Part shown: piece after piece, positions 37,101 through 48,884 of the stretch
How positions within the stretch are numbered: position 1 is the first letter of the stretch
Layout: each line of letters opens with the position of its first letter
Assembly: GCA_009192285.1 (NCBI GenBank)
Contig: WBVU01000009.1
Location: 1,798,001-1,862,000 of the forward strand
From: Morchella semilibera
Taxonomy: Eukaryota > Ascomycota > Pezizomycetes > Pezizales > Morchellaceae
Length of the DNA stretch: 64,000 nucleotides
Direction of reading: 5' to 3'
Program-made: the position numbers and the translations under genes
The notes under the pieces: generated by a model
Told to the model about the DNA's origin: nothing
Seen by the model: the letters and a program-made list of their open reading frames with translations, nothing else
The model's database searches: none

Positions 37101-37589
37101 TTAGGGAACGTCGAGTCTGAGCAGTAGGTATCGTTGGGGGGCACCAGGGGCCATCGATAAGCCCTTGGGAGCCCTGGATCCTGAAGGCTCAAATCCTGGA
37201 AGGCGTAGAACGGGGCTTTTCGGAGGCTCCTCAGACATTCTCGACTTTCCCTTCTGGGTGCTCCGGGGTATCTCTTCCTCTGACTCGATCTCTATGTAGA
37301 ATGCAACACTACTGCTACAGACTGAACTAAGGCTGGAGTCCGAGCTCTTACTATCAATGTACTGCCCGGGGATTAATGGTCCAACCTCCTGTTTTTTGGA
37401 TGCATTTTTATCACTATAGGAAGATATACGGCTTCGTTTTTGGCCTTGTTTAGGGCTTGCCGGGGTGTTATTGGGGGTGTTTGTTGAGGGGTGCGGTTTG
37501 GATGCCGACTTATAGAAAGAGGAAAAAAAAGCCTCCTGTATATATGTCAATTGCTTGAATATAGAGCAATAGAGAGGATAAGATACCAT
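37101..37589 (-). CDS. Serine-rich ORF, probable N-terminal part of the accessory gene
   Basis: This 162-codon minus-strand frame (MVSYPLYCSIFKQLT) is rich in Ser, Pro and Lys, with a nuclear-targeting-like QKRSRISS and an acidic patch IESEEEIP. No domain was recognised. The spacer just upstream on this strand resembles that upstream of accessory copy 1. This could therefore be the first exon or N-terminus of copy 2 before the insertions. It may be spurious. Confidence 0.35.
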   Translation of the reverse strand: MVSYPLYCSIFKQLTYIQEAFFSSFYKSASKPHPSTNTPNNTPASPKQGQKRSRISSYSDKNASKKQEVGPLIPGQYIDSKSSDSSLSSVCSSSVAFYIEIESEEEIPRSTQKGKSRMSEEPPKSPVLRLPGFEPSGSRAPKGLSMAPGAPQRYLLLRLDVP

Positions 37590-37970
37590 CTTATATCGTG
37601 TATTATAAACTCTTAAAGGCTTCCAGAGACTTGGAGATAGTGTAGTAAGCTTGAGCCAGTGTATCGATCCTAGGGATAGATAGGGATAGAAGTAGGAGAA
37701 TAGGAGAACGCGGGGTATCTTCGATCAAACTTCACTACGTCATATATTGGAGTAACAATTGAACATCATATTGAATCATATGATGTCACTCGAATATTAT
37801 GATCAGAACGTTAGTGCGATAAGATATGATCTATCAGTGCACGGGCCCATTTATAGTGCCAACCTCCCCGAAGCCTCCCAAGCCTAGGAAGCTTAGGAAG
37901 CCCCCAGGGACTCCAGAGTCTCCAAAGCCTCCAGAGCCTCCAAAGCCTCCACCAATATTGACTATCAGCA

Positions 37971-40875
37971 ATGAGATCACGATGTCCATTTTGCATACGG
38001 AGCTACGCCAATGCTGGTAGTTTCGATCGACATCTCTCAAAAGTCCACCTATCGCGGACCCGCGGGTGGTACGACAGGCAGCTTTCAGGGACTCCCGTTG
38101 AAGGCTTGCGGAGCCTTCCCGAAGGCTCAGGAGGTCTCCACGAAGGTGGACATTTGAACATACCAGACGAAAGTGAATCCGATACTGAATCGAATGATGA
38201 TCATACTTTGGGATCCACGCAGTTCAATCTGTCAACTACCATATACGAGGGTGCAGAGGAGCCTCTTTTCACTGCAACGGGATATGATGAAGGCTCGAAA
38301 AGACTTTTGATCAACCCATGGCAGCCTTTCGAATCAGCAGAGGAATTTCAGTTATTGCGCTGGTTCCTACAATCGAATGTATCACAGGGTCAAATAGACG
38401 ATTTCTTCCACACCGTACGCCCTCTACAAGCCTCCTACAGCACTGGTAGAGGCTTCGCATGCCTCCTCGACGAGATGTCGTCTATGGGGGGGTTAGGAAA
38501 AGAGAGCTGGATACACTCAGAGGTAGAAATGGGCGGGCAGAAAATTCCTTACTACTACAGGGACCCTATGAATATAGTGCGTTTTCTTCTAAGACAACGT
38601 GCATTTAGGGAGTCCTTGGTGTATTCACCTATTATGGAATACAATGAAATGGGGGAGCGGATGTATGGGGAGATGCACACGGCAGACTGGTGGTGGGAGA
38701 TGCAGGTTCGCAACACTTACTTAGAAGGCTCAGAGAGCCTCCGCTAACCCCTCACAAATGTTATAGAATACCCTTCCAGAAGGATCAACGGTGGTGCCAG
38801 TAATATGTGCATCAGACGGAACACACCTCACTAATTTCAGTGGTGACAAGAAGGCTTGGCCAGTATACCTAACGATTGGCAATATCACCTCGGACACACG
38901 AAATAAACCCTCTAATTACGCGATCATACTCCTAGCTCTACTGCCAGTGCCACCAAAGGTTGGAGTGCGTACGAACGAACGCCGTTGGGAGAGCCAGATG
39001 GTCCTTCACCAGGTCCTCTCTGAGGTTCTCGAAGGCCTTCAGGGCCCTGCGGAAAGGGGTGAGCTTATAACATGCGCTGATGGCTATGTGCGCCTATGTT
39101 ATCCGATACTAGATGCATGGATTGCGGATCAACCAGAACATGCCTCGCTGCTGACCCTCAACAATCAGGCCTGCCCTAGGTGCGAAGTTGATTTCAAGGG
39201 CCTGAGGAGCCTTCAAGAAAACCCGCCACGCATTCAGGAGCAATATATCGAAATGATAGAGTGTTATGAGGAGGATACGTCAGATACAGCACCCGTTGAA
39301 TACCTGGTGTCGAAATACTTCAAAACTCTGTACAATGCTTTGTGGGCCTTGCCGAAGGCTCAGGTGTATGATCTTCACAAGCCAGATATGTTGCATAATA
39401 TTTATCTCGGCCTATTGAAACATATGATGGAATGGATTCAATTGTTTTTGAAAAAATACAATCGGCTAGAAAATTTTGATCGGGCCTGGGCGTCCATTAA
39501 GCCTTACCCAGGGCTTGCTGTATCAAATAAGGTTTATTGGGCAACTACTCAATGGCAAGGTAAAGAAATGTGTCATCTCGGCCGGATAGTTCTAGGAGCC
39601 TTTGCAGTGGCTCTTTGGAACCCCCCAAAAGCTTCGCAGAGCGACTTCAGGAGATCCTTGAGATGTGTTCAGTCACTAATCGATTTCCACTTGATGGCAC
39701 AGTACACTACGCATACAAAAGAAACACTAGACTATCTTCAAGGGTATCTCAAAGATTTCCACAAGTATAAGGATGTGTTTCTGGAATTTAGAGCCGATAA
39801 ACGAACAAGGAAAGAGGCAAAGAATCAAACAAAGGCGCTGCAAGGCTCGGGAAGCATTGACAGAGGCCTGGCGGAGCTTGAGGAAATTTGCGAGGCTTCT
39901 CATTTCAACTTCATGAAAATGGATTTTCTTTCACACTTCCGGGGGCATGTAGAGCGATTTGGTAATATTCCAATGTTTTCAACCGATGTGAGCGAGTTAG
40001 CTCATAGGAAACAAATTAAGATGGCATATGCAGCCTCCAATAAGGTTGACGCAACCGTTCAGATTCTCGGTTACCACTCAAAGCGTATGGCTATAGAGAT
40101 ATGGGTTTTAAATCTAAAAGATATCATTGTCAGTCTTCCAAAATATTACGAGGGCCTCCCAAGCCATCGAGAGAGCCTCCGGGGCATGTTGGAAGTATTC
40201 AAAAACGAGGACCCACAAAGGACAAACGAAAGATTCCTAGACGATGATAAACACCCGGAACCTAGGATGTTGACCCCCGACGGTGGACCCGACATATTAT
40301 CTGATATTGCTGATATGATTTAAATCAATAGAAGAAAACTAGCAAGAGCGGTGTTGGAATATGGTCAGGTCCTGAGCTGGGGAGAAGAAGGCTTATTGTG
40401 CCTTCTGCAGTGCCCGGTGGGGTGCTTTAAGTGCCTACAGGTGCCAGTATCAATTTTTCAGAAGCCTGACACTGGCAGTTACGAGATACACAATATACGG
40501 TGTACGGGAGAGGCATTATTTAGGAAAAGATCGACTCGAAATGATTGGACATGGATTAAGGTGGCCACAACGGAGCCGTGGGGAACCTTTCAGGGACGCC
40601 TACCAGGGCTTATACTAGCAATATTCAAGATACGTGACAGTATATCGACAAAAACATATCAGCTTTGTCTTGTAGAGCTACTGGAAGCCAAGGATAGGGG
40701 TCTTCCAGATGGCTCACACAGTCTTCTTAGAGTTGCAAGTCGCTCTCAGCAAAAGTTTTGGGTACTTAATATCAGTAATGTTTTGGGAATGGCTAATTTG
40801 TTCGAGCTGGGACAGGGTCAATGGCTTGTGAACACGAGGATAGATTTGAGAACGTGGAATGAGTTCGATATATAG
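37971..40875 (+). CDS. Plavaka-type DNA transposase
   Basis: The product is a Plavaka-family transposase (fungal, CACTA/CMC-like), about 947 codons with one interruption. Exon 1 (37971-38705) starts with a C2H2 finger CPFCIRSYANAGSFDRHLSKVH and ends WWWEMQ. An inferred intron 38706-38766 (branch GCTAAC, end ATAG) restores frame into NTLPEGSTVVPVICASDGTH. Family hallmarks: FSGDKKAWPVYLTIGN, YPILDAWIADQPE, NQACPRC, KPDMLHNIYLGLLKHMMEW and TDVSELAHRKQIKMAYAASNK. A single in-frame TAA at 40321 precedes the well-conserved C-terminus (RRKLARAVLEYGQVLSWGEEG to 40875). The copy is thus nearly complete. It lies divergent to the accessory gene. Confidence 0.9.
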
Positions 40876-40899
40876 TGACAATGTCTCTGGTGGCCTGGG

Positions 40900-41488
40900 A
40901 AAAGGTACAAGAGGCCTTCGTAAAGGCTCGAGTGACTTCAGCTGGCATAGAATGTATTTAGAATAAAATTAACATGATAGTAAACGAAACAATATGATCT
41001 AGATCGGGGACTCATGAGGGCTCCAGAACCCCTTATAAAGGCGTAGAGGGCCAGAAGCTCCCAGGAGGCGGGGTAGCCATCAAGAGCTGTATATGTTTTT
41101 TGTGTGAAAATAGGTTGTTGGTGGTGGCCTCCGAAACTTACTAATCAAAGTTCGGAAGGCCTCTGGAAGGCTCAGGAAGCCCTCTGGAAGGCTCGGTAGA
41201 CAAGAAACAATTAGCGAGGTGTTAGGAGAGGTAAGGAGGGTAACAGAAAGCTCAGGGAGCCCTCTAGAAGGCTCAGGAGGCTACATACAATTAGCGAGGT
41301 GTCAGGAGAGGTAAGGAGGGTAACAGAAGGCTCAGGAGGCTCTCTAGAAGGCTCGGGAGGCCATCAGGAGACTCGGGAGGCAACAAATGGTTAGCGAGGT
41401 TATTAGGAGAGATGGGAGGGTAGTCGCAGTGGCAACGGCCTCCGGAGACCCAGTCAAGCCTCTGGAGAGAGTTTGAATCTTGCTGATG
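40900..41488. repeat. Plavaka right subterminal repeats and candidate right terminus
   Basis: The region is packed with GAAGGCTC, GGAGGC and CAGGAGG words. Three copies of a unit containing TTAGCGAGGTGTTAGGAGAG start near 41211, 41291 and 41391 (first period 80 bases). The minus-strand gypsy coding stops abruptly at GCTGATG (41482-41488). The terminal bases, read inward, are CATCAGCAAGATTCAAAC, like the ends of the 137-base MITE. The next two bases are TT, a possible TSD half. Confidence 0.6.
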
Positions 41489-44400
41489 TTAAACACCGGA
41501 TGAATTTTTATGGAAGCGGGTAGTTGAAGCTCGTAAACATAGGGGCTCACAATTCGTTTAACCAAATAGGGCCCAATTTGCTTCCAATCAAGTTTCTTCG
41601 AGGGCCGCTTTGTTTCAATATTTCGAGTAGAGAGCCAGACAGAATCACCGACCACATATCAAGTTGCTGGGGAACGATGTAGGTTGGCTATTTCCTCTTG
41701 TATCTTCTGAGCCCTAAACATATCACTTTTCAAGAAATCAAAAACCTGGGACATCTCCCGTGCCAACCCATTAGCTTGGTCCTCATTCACGGTCTGCCCA
41801 TGTTGTAATGGTCCGAATGTCATCCTCGGATGTCTCTCGTTGTTTGCTTGGAAGGGGGACATATTAGTGGTTTCGGAAATGTGGTTATTCGTAGCAAACT
41901 CGGCAAGGGGAAGGAAGTCAGCCCAGTTATCCTGTTGATATGATACATAGCTGCGTAGGTATTGTTCCATAATTGCATTGGTCCTTTCCGTTTGCCCATC
42001 GGTTTGCGGATGAAAGGCGGTGGAATATCGGGGAGCAAATTTTAAACTATCACAGAGAGTCTTCCAAAACTCAGCGGTAAACTGTGTCCCTCGGTTTGAA
42101 ATAATAGTCTCTGGTAGCCCATGTAACTTTAATACCTGCTACAGGTATAGACGAGACAGATCCCTGGCGTTCACGTTTCCTGTTGTGGGAATCAAATGCT
42201 TCATTTTTGTTAATCGATCCACTACCACAAGTATAGCATTAAACCCATTGCTCTCTGGTAACCCGGTTACAAAATCCATGGTAATATCCGTCCAAGGTCC
42301 CTTGGGTACTAATAGCGGTCGCAGGACTCCTTGAAGAGGATTATGACTCACTTTGCTCCGCTGGCAAGTATGACAATTCTAAACATAGCAGTCTGTATAT
42401 TTCCGCATGGTCGGCCAATAATAGTTCCGGCTCAGGAGTTCTAATGTCTTTGATCGTCCGGGATGTCCAGCAGAGGGTTTATCGTGATATTCCCGTAACA
42501 GATAAAGCTTGAGTTCATCATAGTCAGGGACATAGAGTGTATTCGGATAAAGCAGTAACACCTCCTCGCCTTCTTTACACTCAGCCAACGAAATCTCTTT
42601 CGATTGTCAGACGGCGTCCCGGAGCATGGATAGAACTTTGCTTGGAAAGCTGTCGCACTGGTAAGCTTTGTTAAATAAATCAAGTACGGGAGACGACCTT
42701 TCAGCGGATTCATTTGACAAAGAACCCGCTAACAAACCTATCTTTGAATCTAAGTTCTCCTTCTTCAAGACCACTGGCACTCGACTTTGTTGTTCCAATC
42801 TTTCATCCCCTTCCTTCGGTAAATTCTTCGGTCTTCTGGTCAAAATATCAACCTTCCTTCCCTGCTTCCCGGGCCTATACTGAATAACAAAATTAAACTG
42901 AGATGAGAATTCCGCTCAACGAGTTTGACGCCGGTTGAGCAATTTAGTTGACATAAAATACTCAAGATTGCGATGATCTGTGAGCACCTTTACTTGGAAT
43001 TGAGCTGTCTCCAGATGGGGTCTTCATTCCTCAAAACAACGAATAATAGCCAGTAACTCTTTGTCATAGATCTCATAATTGCATTCCGCAGGCGAGTGTG
43101 TCTTAGAAAAAAAAGCAACTGGGTGGAGTATTCCTTCCTCGTCTCATTGTGATTATATCCCCGCCGACACATAATATGACGCATCTGTTTCCAAGATAAA
43201 TTCTTTCTCCAGATCAGGCTGCATCAATACTAGAGCGGTGGTAAAGGCAGTCTTGAGTTTCTGAAGGACTTATTCAACCTTCTGAGTCTACTCAAATTGT
43301 ACATACTTCTTTGTTAGGGCAGTCAATGGCAGAGCCATCCAGGGGTAAGCATAAATAAAACGTCAATAGAAATTGGCAAATCCAAGAAACTCCTAAACCT
43401 CCTTCACTGTCTTTGGTGCATCCCAGTCCATGATCGTTTGCACCTTAGCAGGGTCCATCTTCATTCCCCCAGGAGTCAAAATCATGCCTAAATATTTTGT
43501 TTCTTGTACACTAAATTCGCACTTCTCGGACTTCAGGTGAACCTCTGTTACGGGCATGAGAAAAGGAACCCAAAGACTGAAAGAGGAAGACCCTTCCCAT
43601 GCTACTATGCTGCTAAACGTCTCTATGTCCCACTGGGCGCGCCAGAGAGGCACGGTGTTGCCAGTATGGAGCCCAGTGCGGAGTTGCGGAATCCCTAGTT
43701 AACGAACCTGTTTCGACCCCTGAAATAACCCCCGGAGCGTCACAGCGCCGGCACAGTCGCTCAGGACACCGGTGGGTATATGAGGGGGCAACAGTGCGAG
43801 TTTGGAGTCGATCGGACCATATTTGATCGAATGACGAAGGTCGTAAGGAAGCTCACACTGGTGGCGCCTCTGGGGAAGGTAAGACTACCCGACTCCTCCG
43901 GTACCGATCGTTAGCAGTCCTAATGTCGAGCTATGCTCCTTGGTGATAGGTAACGATGTCGGGAAAGAGTTGGCGAGCGAAGTCGAGCCCGTTACCGGGG
44001 TGTTATCAGGTAGGCTAACTTCGAAGACTCCTCATGACCACTGACGAAGGCTGAGTGCATACAGCAAACGGGTTGGTATCCATAAACGGGATAGAACGTG
44101 AGGGATTTATGAGATTAGAGAGCAGGGGTATTTTAGATGGTGGGATAGTTTTGGCGTTTGGTTGTCTTGGCGTATTTTCAGGGTCTTCGGGGTTTCGCAC
44201 TGGATGTTTGTATTTATAATGTTTAGTCCGCGTGACATTTGCGCGGGATATAAATACTGTGTCATTCTCCTACTTTGTTGAAATCATCAGCGACGAAGAA
44301 AGAGTCTTATCGATATAATCACTATTACTTCAAGTTTACGCTTTATACTTTATCTTCGAGAATCTCTCAAGTGACTTGGAAACTCCACCTCGAACCATCT

Positions 44401-44658
44401 TCGTGTTTCAGGACCGCTTGCATACTGAAAGGACTAGCATCGAGCGATCGAGACTCTAGGCTGGTTAAGACTGAGGAGACCTTGTTCCTTACTGCCTCTG
44501 CGGTTAGCGTTTCAAACTCTAAGCTCTCTACTTGACTACTCGAGTTGCTTGGTGTAACACCCTAATAACCTCGTTAGCCTCCAGGGCTTCCAGCACCTGT
44601 TGTACGTCTTGACGATGCTGTTCTAAGGTTTCCGAATAAATAAGAATATCATCGAGAT
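41489..44658 (-). mobile_element. Ty3/gypsy pol region, LTR-1 family
   Basis: From right to left the minus strand encodes RT (YLDDILIYSETLEQHRQDV), then KYLGMILTPGGMKMDP, RNase H ([20 protein letters not shown]), an integrase zinc end and core ([44 protein letters not shown]), and the C-terminal domain ending IHPVFN. It is the same family as 1-698. Plavaka cuts its 3' end and LTR-4 its RT. It is a broken fossil with several breaks. Confidence 0.9.
43546..44567 (+). repeat. Solo LTR-4 with TSD ACCTC
   Basis: The 1022-base unit is flanked by ACCTC (43541-43545 and 44568-44572). It differs from 14869-15884 at only a few sites plus a short insertion near 44332, so it is the youngest-looking insertion in the window. 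Confidence 0.93.
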
Positions 44659-45295
44659 TGTGACGGAGTAACCCGACGCAAAGAAGAAGATGACAATGAT
44701 GACGCAGAAGGGCTCGAGGAGCACAGTCTACGCGACGAGGGGACTGACGAAGATAGAGGCGACACCGGCCAGGCACAAGCACAGGCACAGGCAAAGGCAA
44801 AGGCAAGAGCAAAGACACAGGAACACAGAGCAGAGAGAGTGAGGACCGAATGGACCTCAACGAGAACGATGAGGAGTGCTATAAGTTCCCTCTTCGTCAG
44901 AGGAACGAGTCTTGGGTACGAGAGGCTATGGCTTGGAAATAGGAGTAGATTCCTATGTACCGAGATAACAGGAAGACGAGACAGAGAGAAAAGAAAGAAA
45001 GAACTAAGGAAAACATCTATCCCCGCTATTTAACACACCTCCTCCACTAGTCCGCTATGACTCACACTTTCGCTCATAGAACCTCATAGAACCCCGTCGC
45101 TACCACACCTCGTAATCCTCCCCACCATCTCCGCTATTCTACATTCAAACCAATCCATCACGCCATCAAACCTCCCAAAACCCAATGACGACAACCTCCA
45201 CCTCGCACTCCCCACTCTCGCTTATCATTACCCTAACCACCACAACCGTACATCGCCTACCGAACTGTCGGAACAAATACCAAGACGCTGGGACA
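44659..45295 (-). repeat. LTR-1 copy without matching flanks
   Basis: A 637-base LTR-1 (TGTGACGG to GGACA on the given strand) abuts gypsy RT on the left and unrelated DNA on the right. The flanks GAGAT and TCAAG do not match. A rearrangement, deletion or inter-element recombination at this LTR is likely. Confidence 0.85.
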
Positions 45296-46729
45296 TCAAG
45301 CCTCTGCTGGCCATATACCTCGTACACCTGCTCCAAACTCTAGAAGTGCGAGTGTACTTCCTTTGGAAGCTCAAAGGATTGAGAAAAAGTGTAGTATATT
45401 GATAGGTGATCACTCACTGTTTGAAGAGCCTTTTCCAAGTCCTGCGAGACTCTCGGTATTGATGGTGAATGTGGGTACAAGCAAGTCGTAGTTTGGGAAT
45501 CAGCGCAGAAATCGACAAGGTTATTATAAAACAGGTGAGTGTCCCCGAAGATCCCATGATAGCTCCTAGGGAACTCAGGAGGCCCCACAGGTTAGAAGCT
45601 TACACTCCCTAGTGCGGTAACACTTGATAAGCGCAGTGAAGGAACGGCTAGTAGACTCCAGGATTTACGGAATTGCAAAAATTCGCATACAAGTGGAGAG
45701 GGCCAAAACAGTCGACTATCTTTTGAGGAATGATCAGTTCATCAGCCATCCAGCGCATTATGAGGTATATCCAAATTCTTGAGAACTACGACAATAGCTC
45801 CAACAAGCCTTAGGCACTGACTGGCATACAGCTGCAAATTCTTAGCTCCGGAGATCATCGAGGTTTTATATTATAGGTTTTTTGATGGGGCTAGGAGGTG
45901 AGGATCCCGTGAACCAGATTTCCTCGACCGAATAAATCATACATTGATATACCTGATAGCAACCGCCATTTGGCATGAGATTCGCGCATGGTCCACGGGG
46001 AATTATGTGATACCGCAAAATTTCCAGACTCAAACTGATAGTGTAGTGAGTAAGTATTTCTCATAGCTCCTGGAGGTATGGCGGGTTCTAACCAATGTGT
46101 TACAAATGCTCTAGAAACCTTCACGAGGATGGTAAATACTTGGAGGTCACGTAGTCGTTCCAACCAGGAAGGAATCTTGAAATTGATAAAGGACAATCTT
46201 TGAGCCAAGGTAAGAGCCCGATCTTAATTACCGACTATAACTCAAACTGATAATTTGTAGATACAAGAGAAGGAGGGGGTTACGGTCCGAGGATATTCCG
46301 GTTGAAGGTCTTAGCGAGGATGATGATGCTCTGGCGGAAGCTCTGGAAGCTCTCAGGAGTGCTTGAGGAGATCAAGGTCAGAAATCTAAGCCCAGCCAAA
46401 CTAACCTTCCACCACATGGGCTTGAATATAGTACGGATGGAGAGCCGGACCTAATGGAAGAAGAGGAGGAGATAGGGGAAATAGTGGAGGAGATAGGGGA
46501 AATAGTGGAGGAGGAGGGTGGAGAAACAACGGAGGACGAGAGCCACAATAACTAAGGGAATAACAAGATCTCTAAGAGGTCTGGGGAAATCTGTAGAGAT
46601 AGTAATATGTATTATTATAATTGTTATATAGTGGCGAGACCATAAGTGAATATATCCATACCATTCGAGGAATAGAAGAGATCTCTGAAAGCTATCATGA
46701 AATGAATAAATACATGAAAACCACCAGGT
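45296..46729 (-). other. Unrecognised insert with coding-like minus strand
   Basis: Minus-strand pieces look protein-like but broken: PSIPRVSQDLEKALQTVSDH with SIYYTFSQSFELPKEV near 45350-45470, IPQKIVDCFGPLHLYANFCN near 45700, and FINFKIPSWLERLRDLQVF with NTYSLHYQFESGNFAVSH at 45900-46205. No family was recognised. A purine repeat (GGAGATAGGGGAAATAGTGG twice, 46466-46510) lies to its right. It sits where a gypsy protease/RT start would be expected, so it is probably part of an insertion. Confidence 0.35.
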
Positions 46730-47045
46730 AGCACCAGGAGCTAGATGTGCGCGGCAGGAACACCCTGGTGCGATGAATGATAAAAGGTATGTTACCAGGG
46801 GAGATAGGGACGGAAAGGTAAAACCCGGGCGGAGCCAGGCGGAGCCAGGCGCAAAACGTTTCCGCCAGGGGCGTTCCTGAGAGAAAACCTAACTCCTGGC
46901 GCTAACCGAGGTTGTGATTTGGTTCAGGGCGCTCAGGGCGCTGAAAGCCCTGCCCGGAGCGCCCGGAGGTTTAGCGAGGTTCTCAGGAGAATGAGTTTTT
47001 ATCCCATGTGCCCTCAGCGCCCTGAACGCCTGGAGCGCCCCATGA
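46730..47045. repeat. GC-rich palindromic word cluster
   Basis: It has dense CCAGGCG/CGCCAGG, ACCAGG/CCTGGTG and GGGCGCTCAGGGCGC/GCGCCC words. Examples lie at 46837-46870 and 46925-47040, overlapping the end of the gag region. It looks like the end of a small non-autonomous transposon rather than gag coding DNA. Confidence 0.45.
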
Positions 47046-48600
47046 AATCTACCGGTTTGCTGATGAGGAATCTGAAACCTAAATCTCCACATCCTGGCCT
47101 GCAAGGCTCGTTGTTTATTATCAAACCGTTGGAGAAGGAGCCTGCACTCCTTGATTGTGGTTGGTGTTTGATTCTGAATCATCAATGCCATCAAATCCTG
47201 ATTAAGTCCTTCCAAGAGGCATTCAATCTTAGTAGCCTTGTTGAACTCAGAGCCGGCAGCATAATGCTGGAACTCTGCAAAGTGTTTGGAGAATGAACAT
47301 TGGTGTTGTCTAATCTCTCTCAAGTTGCGGACAGTGGTGGCAGCGCAATCCGGATCCCCAAAAGTATTATTCAAAATTTCCAAAAATTCTGCCATCGAAT
47401 CAAAAGCGATTCCTTCGTCCGTAATGTAAGCAAGAAATTGATCCGCCACAGGTCCTTCCAGTCGAGATATAGAATATGCGAGCTGTTGTGCCTAAGTAGA
47501 AAAACAGTCCAAGTTGACCGTGAGCTTAATCTGTAGCTGTCTCTGGAACGTCCTAGGACTTTTACGGTCGCCCCGGTACTTCTCTGGGTCAATGTTACGG
47601 AGCAGCACGGAGACGACGAACGAGAGAGCCGAGGTACACAACCGAGGCAGGAACGAGAATGAGGGCGAGGGGTCACGGCGAGGGAGCCTAACCTAGAAGC
47701 AGGGTTGTAGGGCAGAGAGTCCAGATGGCCTCTCAGACAAAGTTATGAAGACGAACTTGAAGGTACCAGTAGATAACACCGACTACGGTCATGGGCTATG
47801 GACGAGGCGAAATAAGGCGGAGCGGGGTGAGGCGAGGCGAGGCGAAGCGAGACGAGGTACTATGGGAGACCCAAGGGGGTCTTAGCAAAGACTATGGTTA
47901 TAATGTAGTATATTCAGAACTAAAGACACGAGATAAAACGAAACTAAACTGTAGGGTTGATAATAGGAAGAACACGTAGGAAAAGAAAGAGAAAGGAAAG
48001 AAACAAAGGAAAGATCCGTAGCAACATATATATACCCCTCCTAATCCCTGTACAGTCATGACTCATAACCTCATGTAACGAAAACCCATAGAAACTCCAA
48101 GAGCCCAAAAGAAACACCGCAATCAAAAGAATCCCATTCCCGAATATCCTCCTTTCCTGCGGACTCCGTGGTATGCCGTGATAGTCAAGGAGTTTCTCAG
48201 ACTTAGACGGCTTGGTTAAGTCGTCATGGAGCTTCCTTAAATCTCCTTTGATCCCTTCCTGTAACTTTTTGATCTTACCTCATAGTCCCTGAACTTCTTT
48301 ATGGAACTCGGCTCGGACTTGTTCGATTTCGGAGTGCTGGGTAGTGTGGTCGATCGGATATTGCTGGACCCCTCAGTATGCTCGTTGGAGGAGGTCATAC
48401 GCCTACTTCCAAGTCACTTCTTCTGTTGCGGTGGAGTCCACTTCAGAGTGAGCAACAAGAACCCTTCAAGATCTGTATGGAACATTTGATAATTAAATGC
48501 ATTGGTAGCGGGGGAGGTCATGGTGAACTATGGTGTGAGAAACTCGTGCTGTGCCAGTCAAGTAGAGGTGGTCTTATCTTAATGTGATGGAGTAACCAGA
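46889..48600 (-). mobile_element. Gypsy gag region (probably the LTR-1 family element)
   Basis: The minus strand starts near 48560 (YQMFHTDLEGFLLLTLKWTP) and, after a nested LTR-2, continues with a retrotransposon gag domain (DQFLAYITDEGIAFDSMAEF, LNNTFGDPDCAATTVRNLRE, FSKHFAEFQHYAAGSEFN). It is flanked on its 5' side by an LTR-1 relic (48606-48734). It is a fossil with several breaks. Confidence 0.8.
47593..48183 (-). repeat. Solo LTR-2 with TSD GTCAA
   Basis: The 591-base unit runs from TGTTACGGAGC to GCCGTGATA on the given strand. GTCAA flanks it at 47588-47592 and 48184-48188. It contains a purine-rich AGGCGAGGCGAGGCGAAGCG run near 47833. Confidence 0.9.
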
Positions 48601-48605
48601 CTCAA

Positions 48606-48734
48606 TGTGACAGATGACAATGATGATGTAAGGGGGCTCAAAGAGCATAGCCAGCACAACGAGGACACTGCCGCATCAACCACAATAGCGCTGCAACTAC
48701 CAAATCGTCCGGACCAATGCCAAAATGCCAGGAC
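48606..48734 (-). repeat. Internally deleted LTR-1 relic
   Basis: Only the two ends of LTR-1 remain (TGTGACAGATGACAATG and CAATGCCAAAATGCCAGGACA on the given strand). Its position just upstream of gag suggests it is the element's own 5' LTR. Confidence 0.65.
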
Positions 48735-48884
48735 AACCTGTAATATCTTAGCGAAACATATTTTTTCCTGATGCAGCTACTGAAGTCAAACCTTTCAAAT
48801 AGAATAATGGATATTTGAACAGACTATCTTTACAATACTACTAAAACAACTCTCGGGACATGAGTTCTCTACATTTGTATATTG

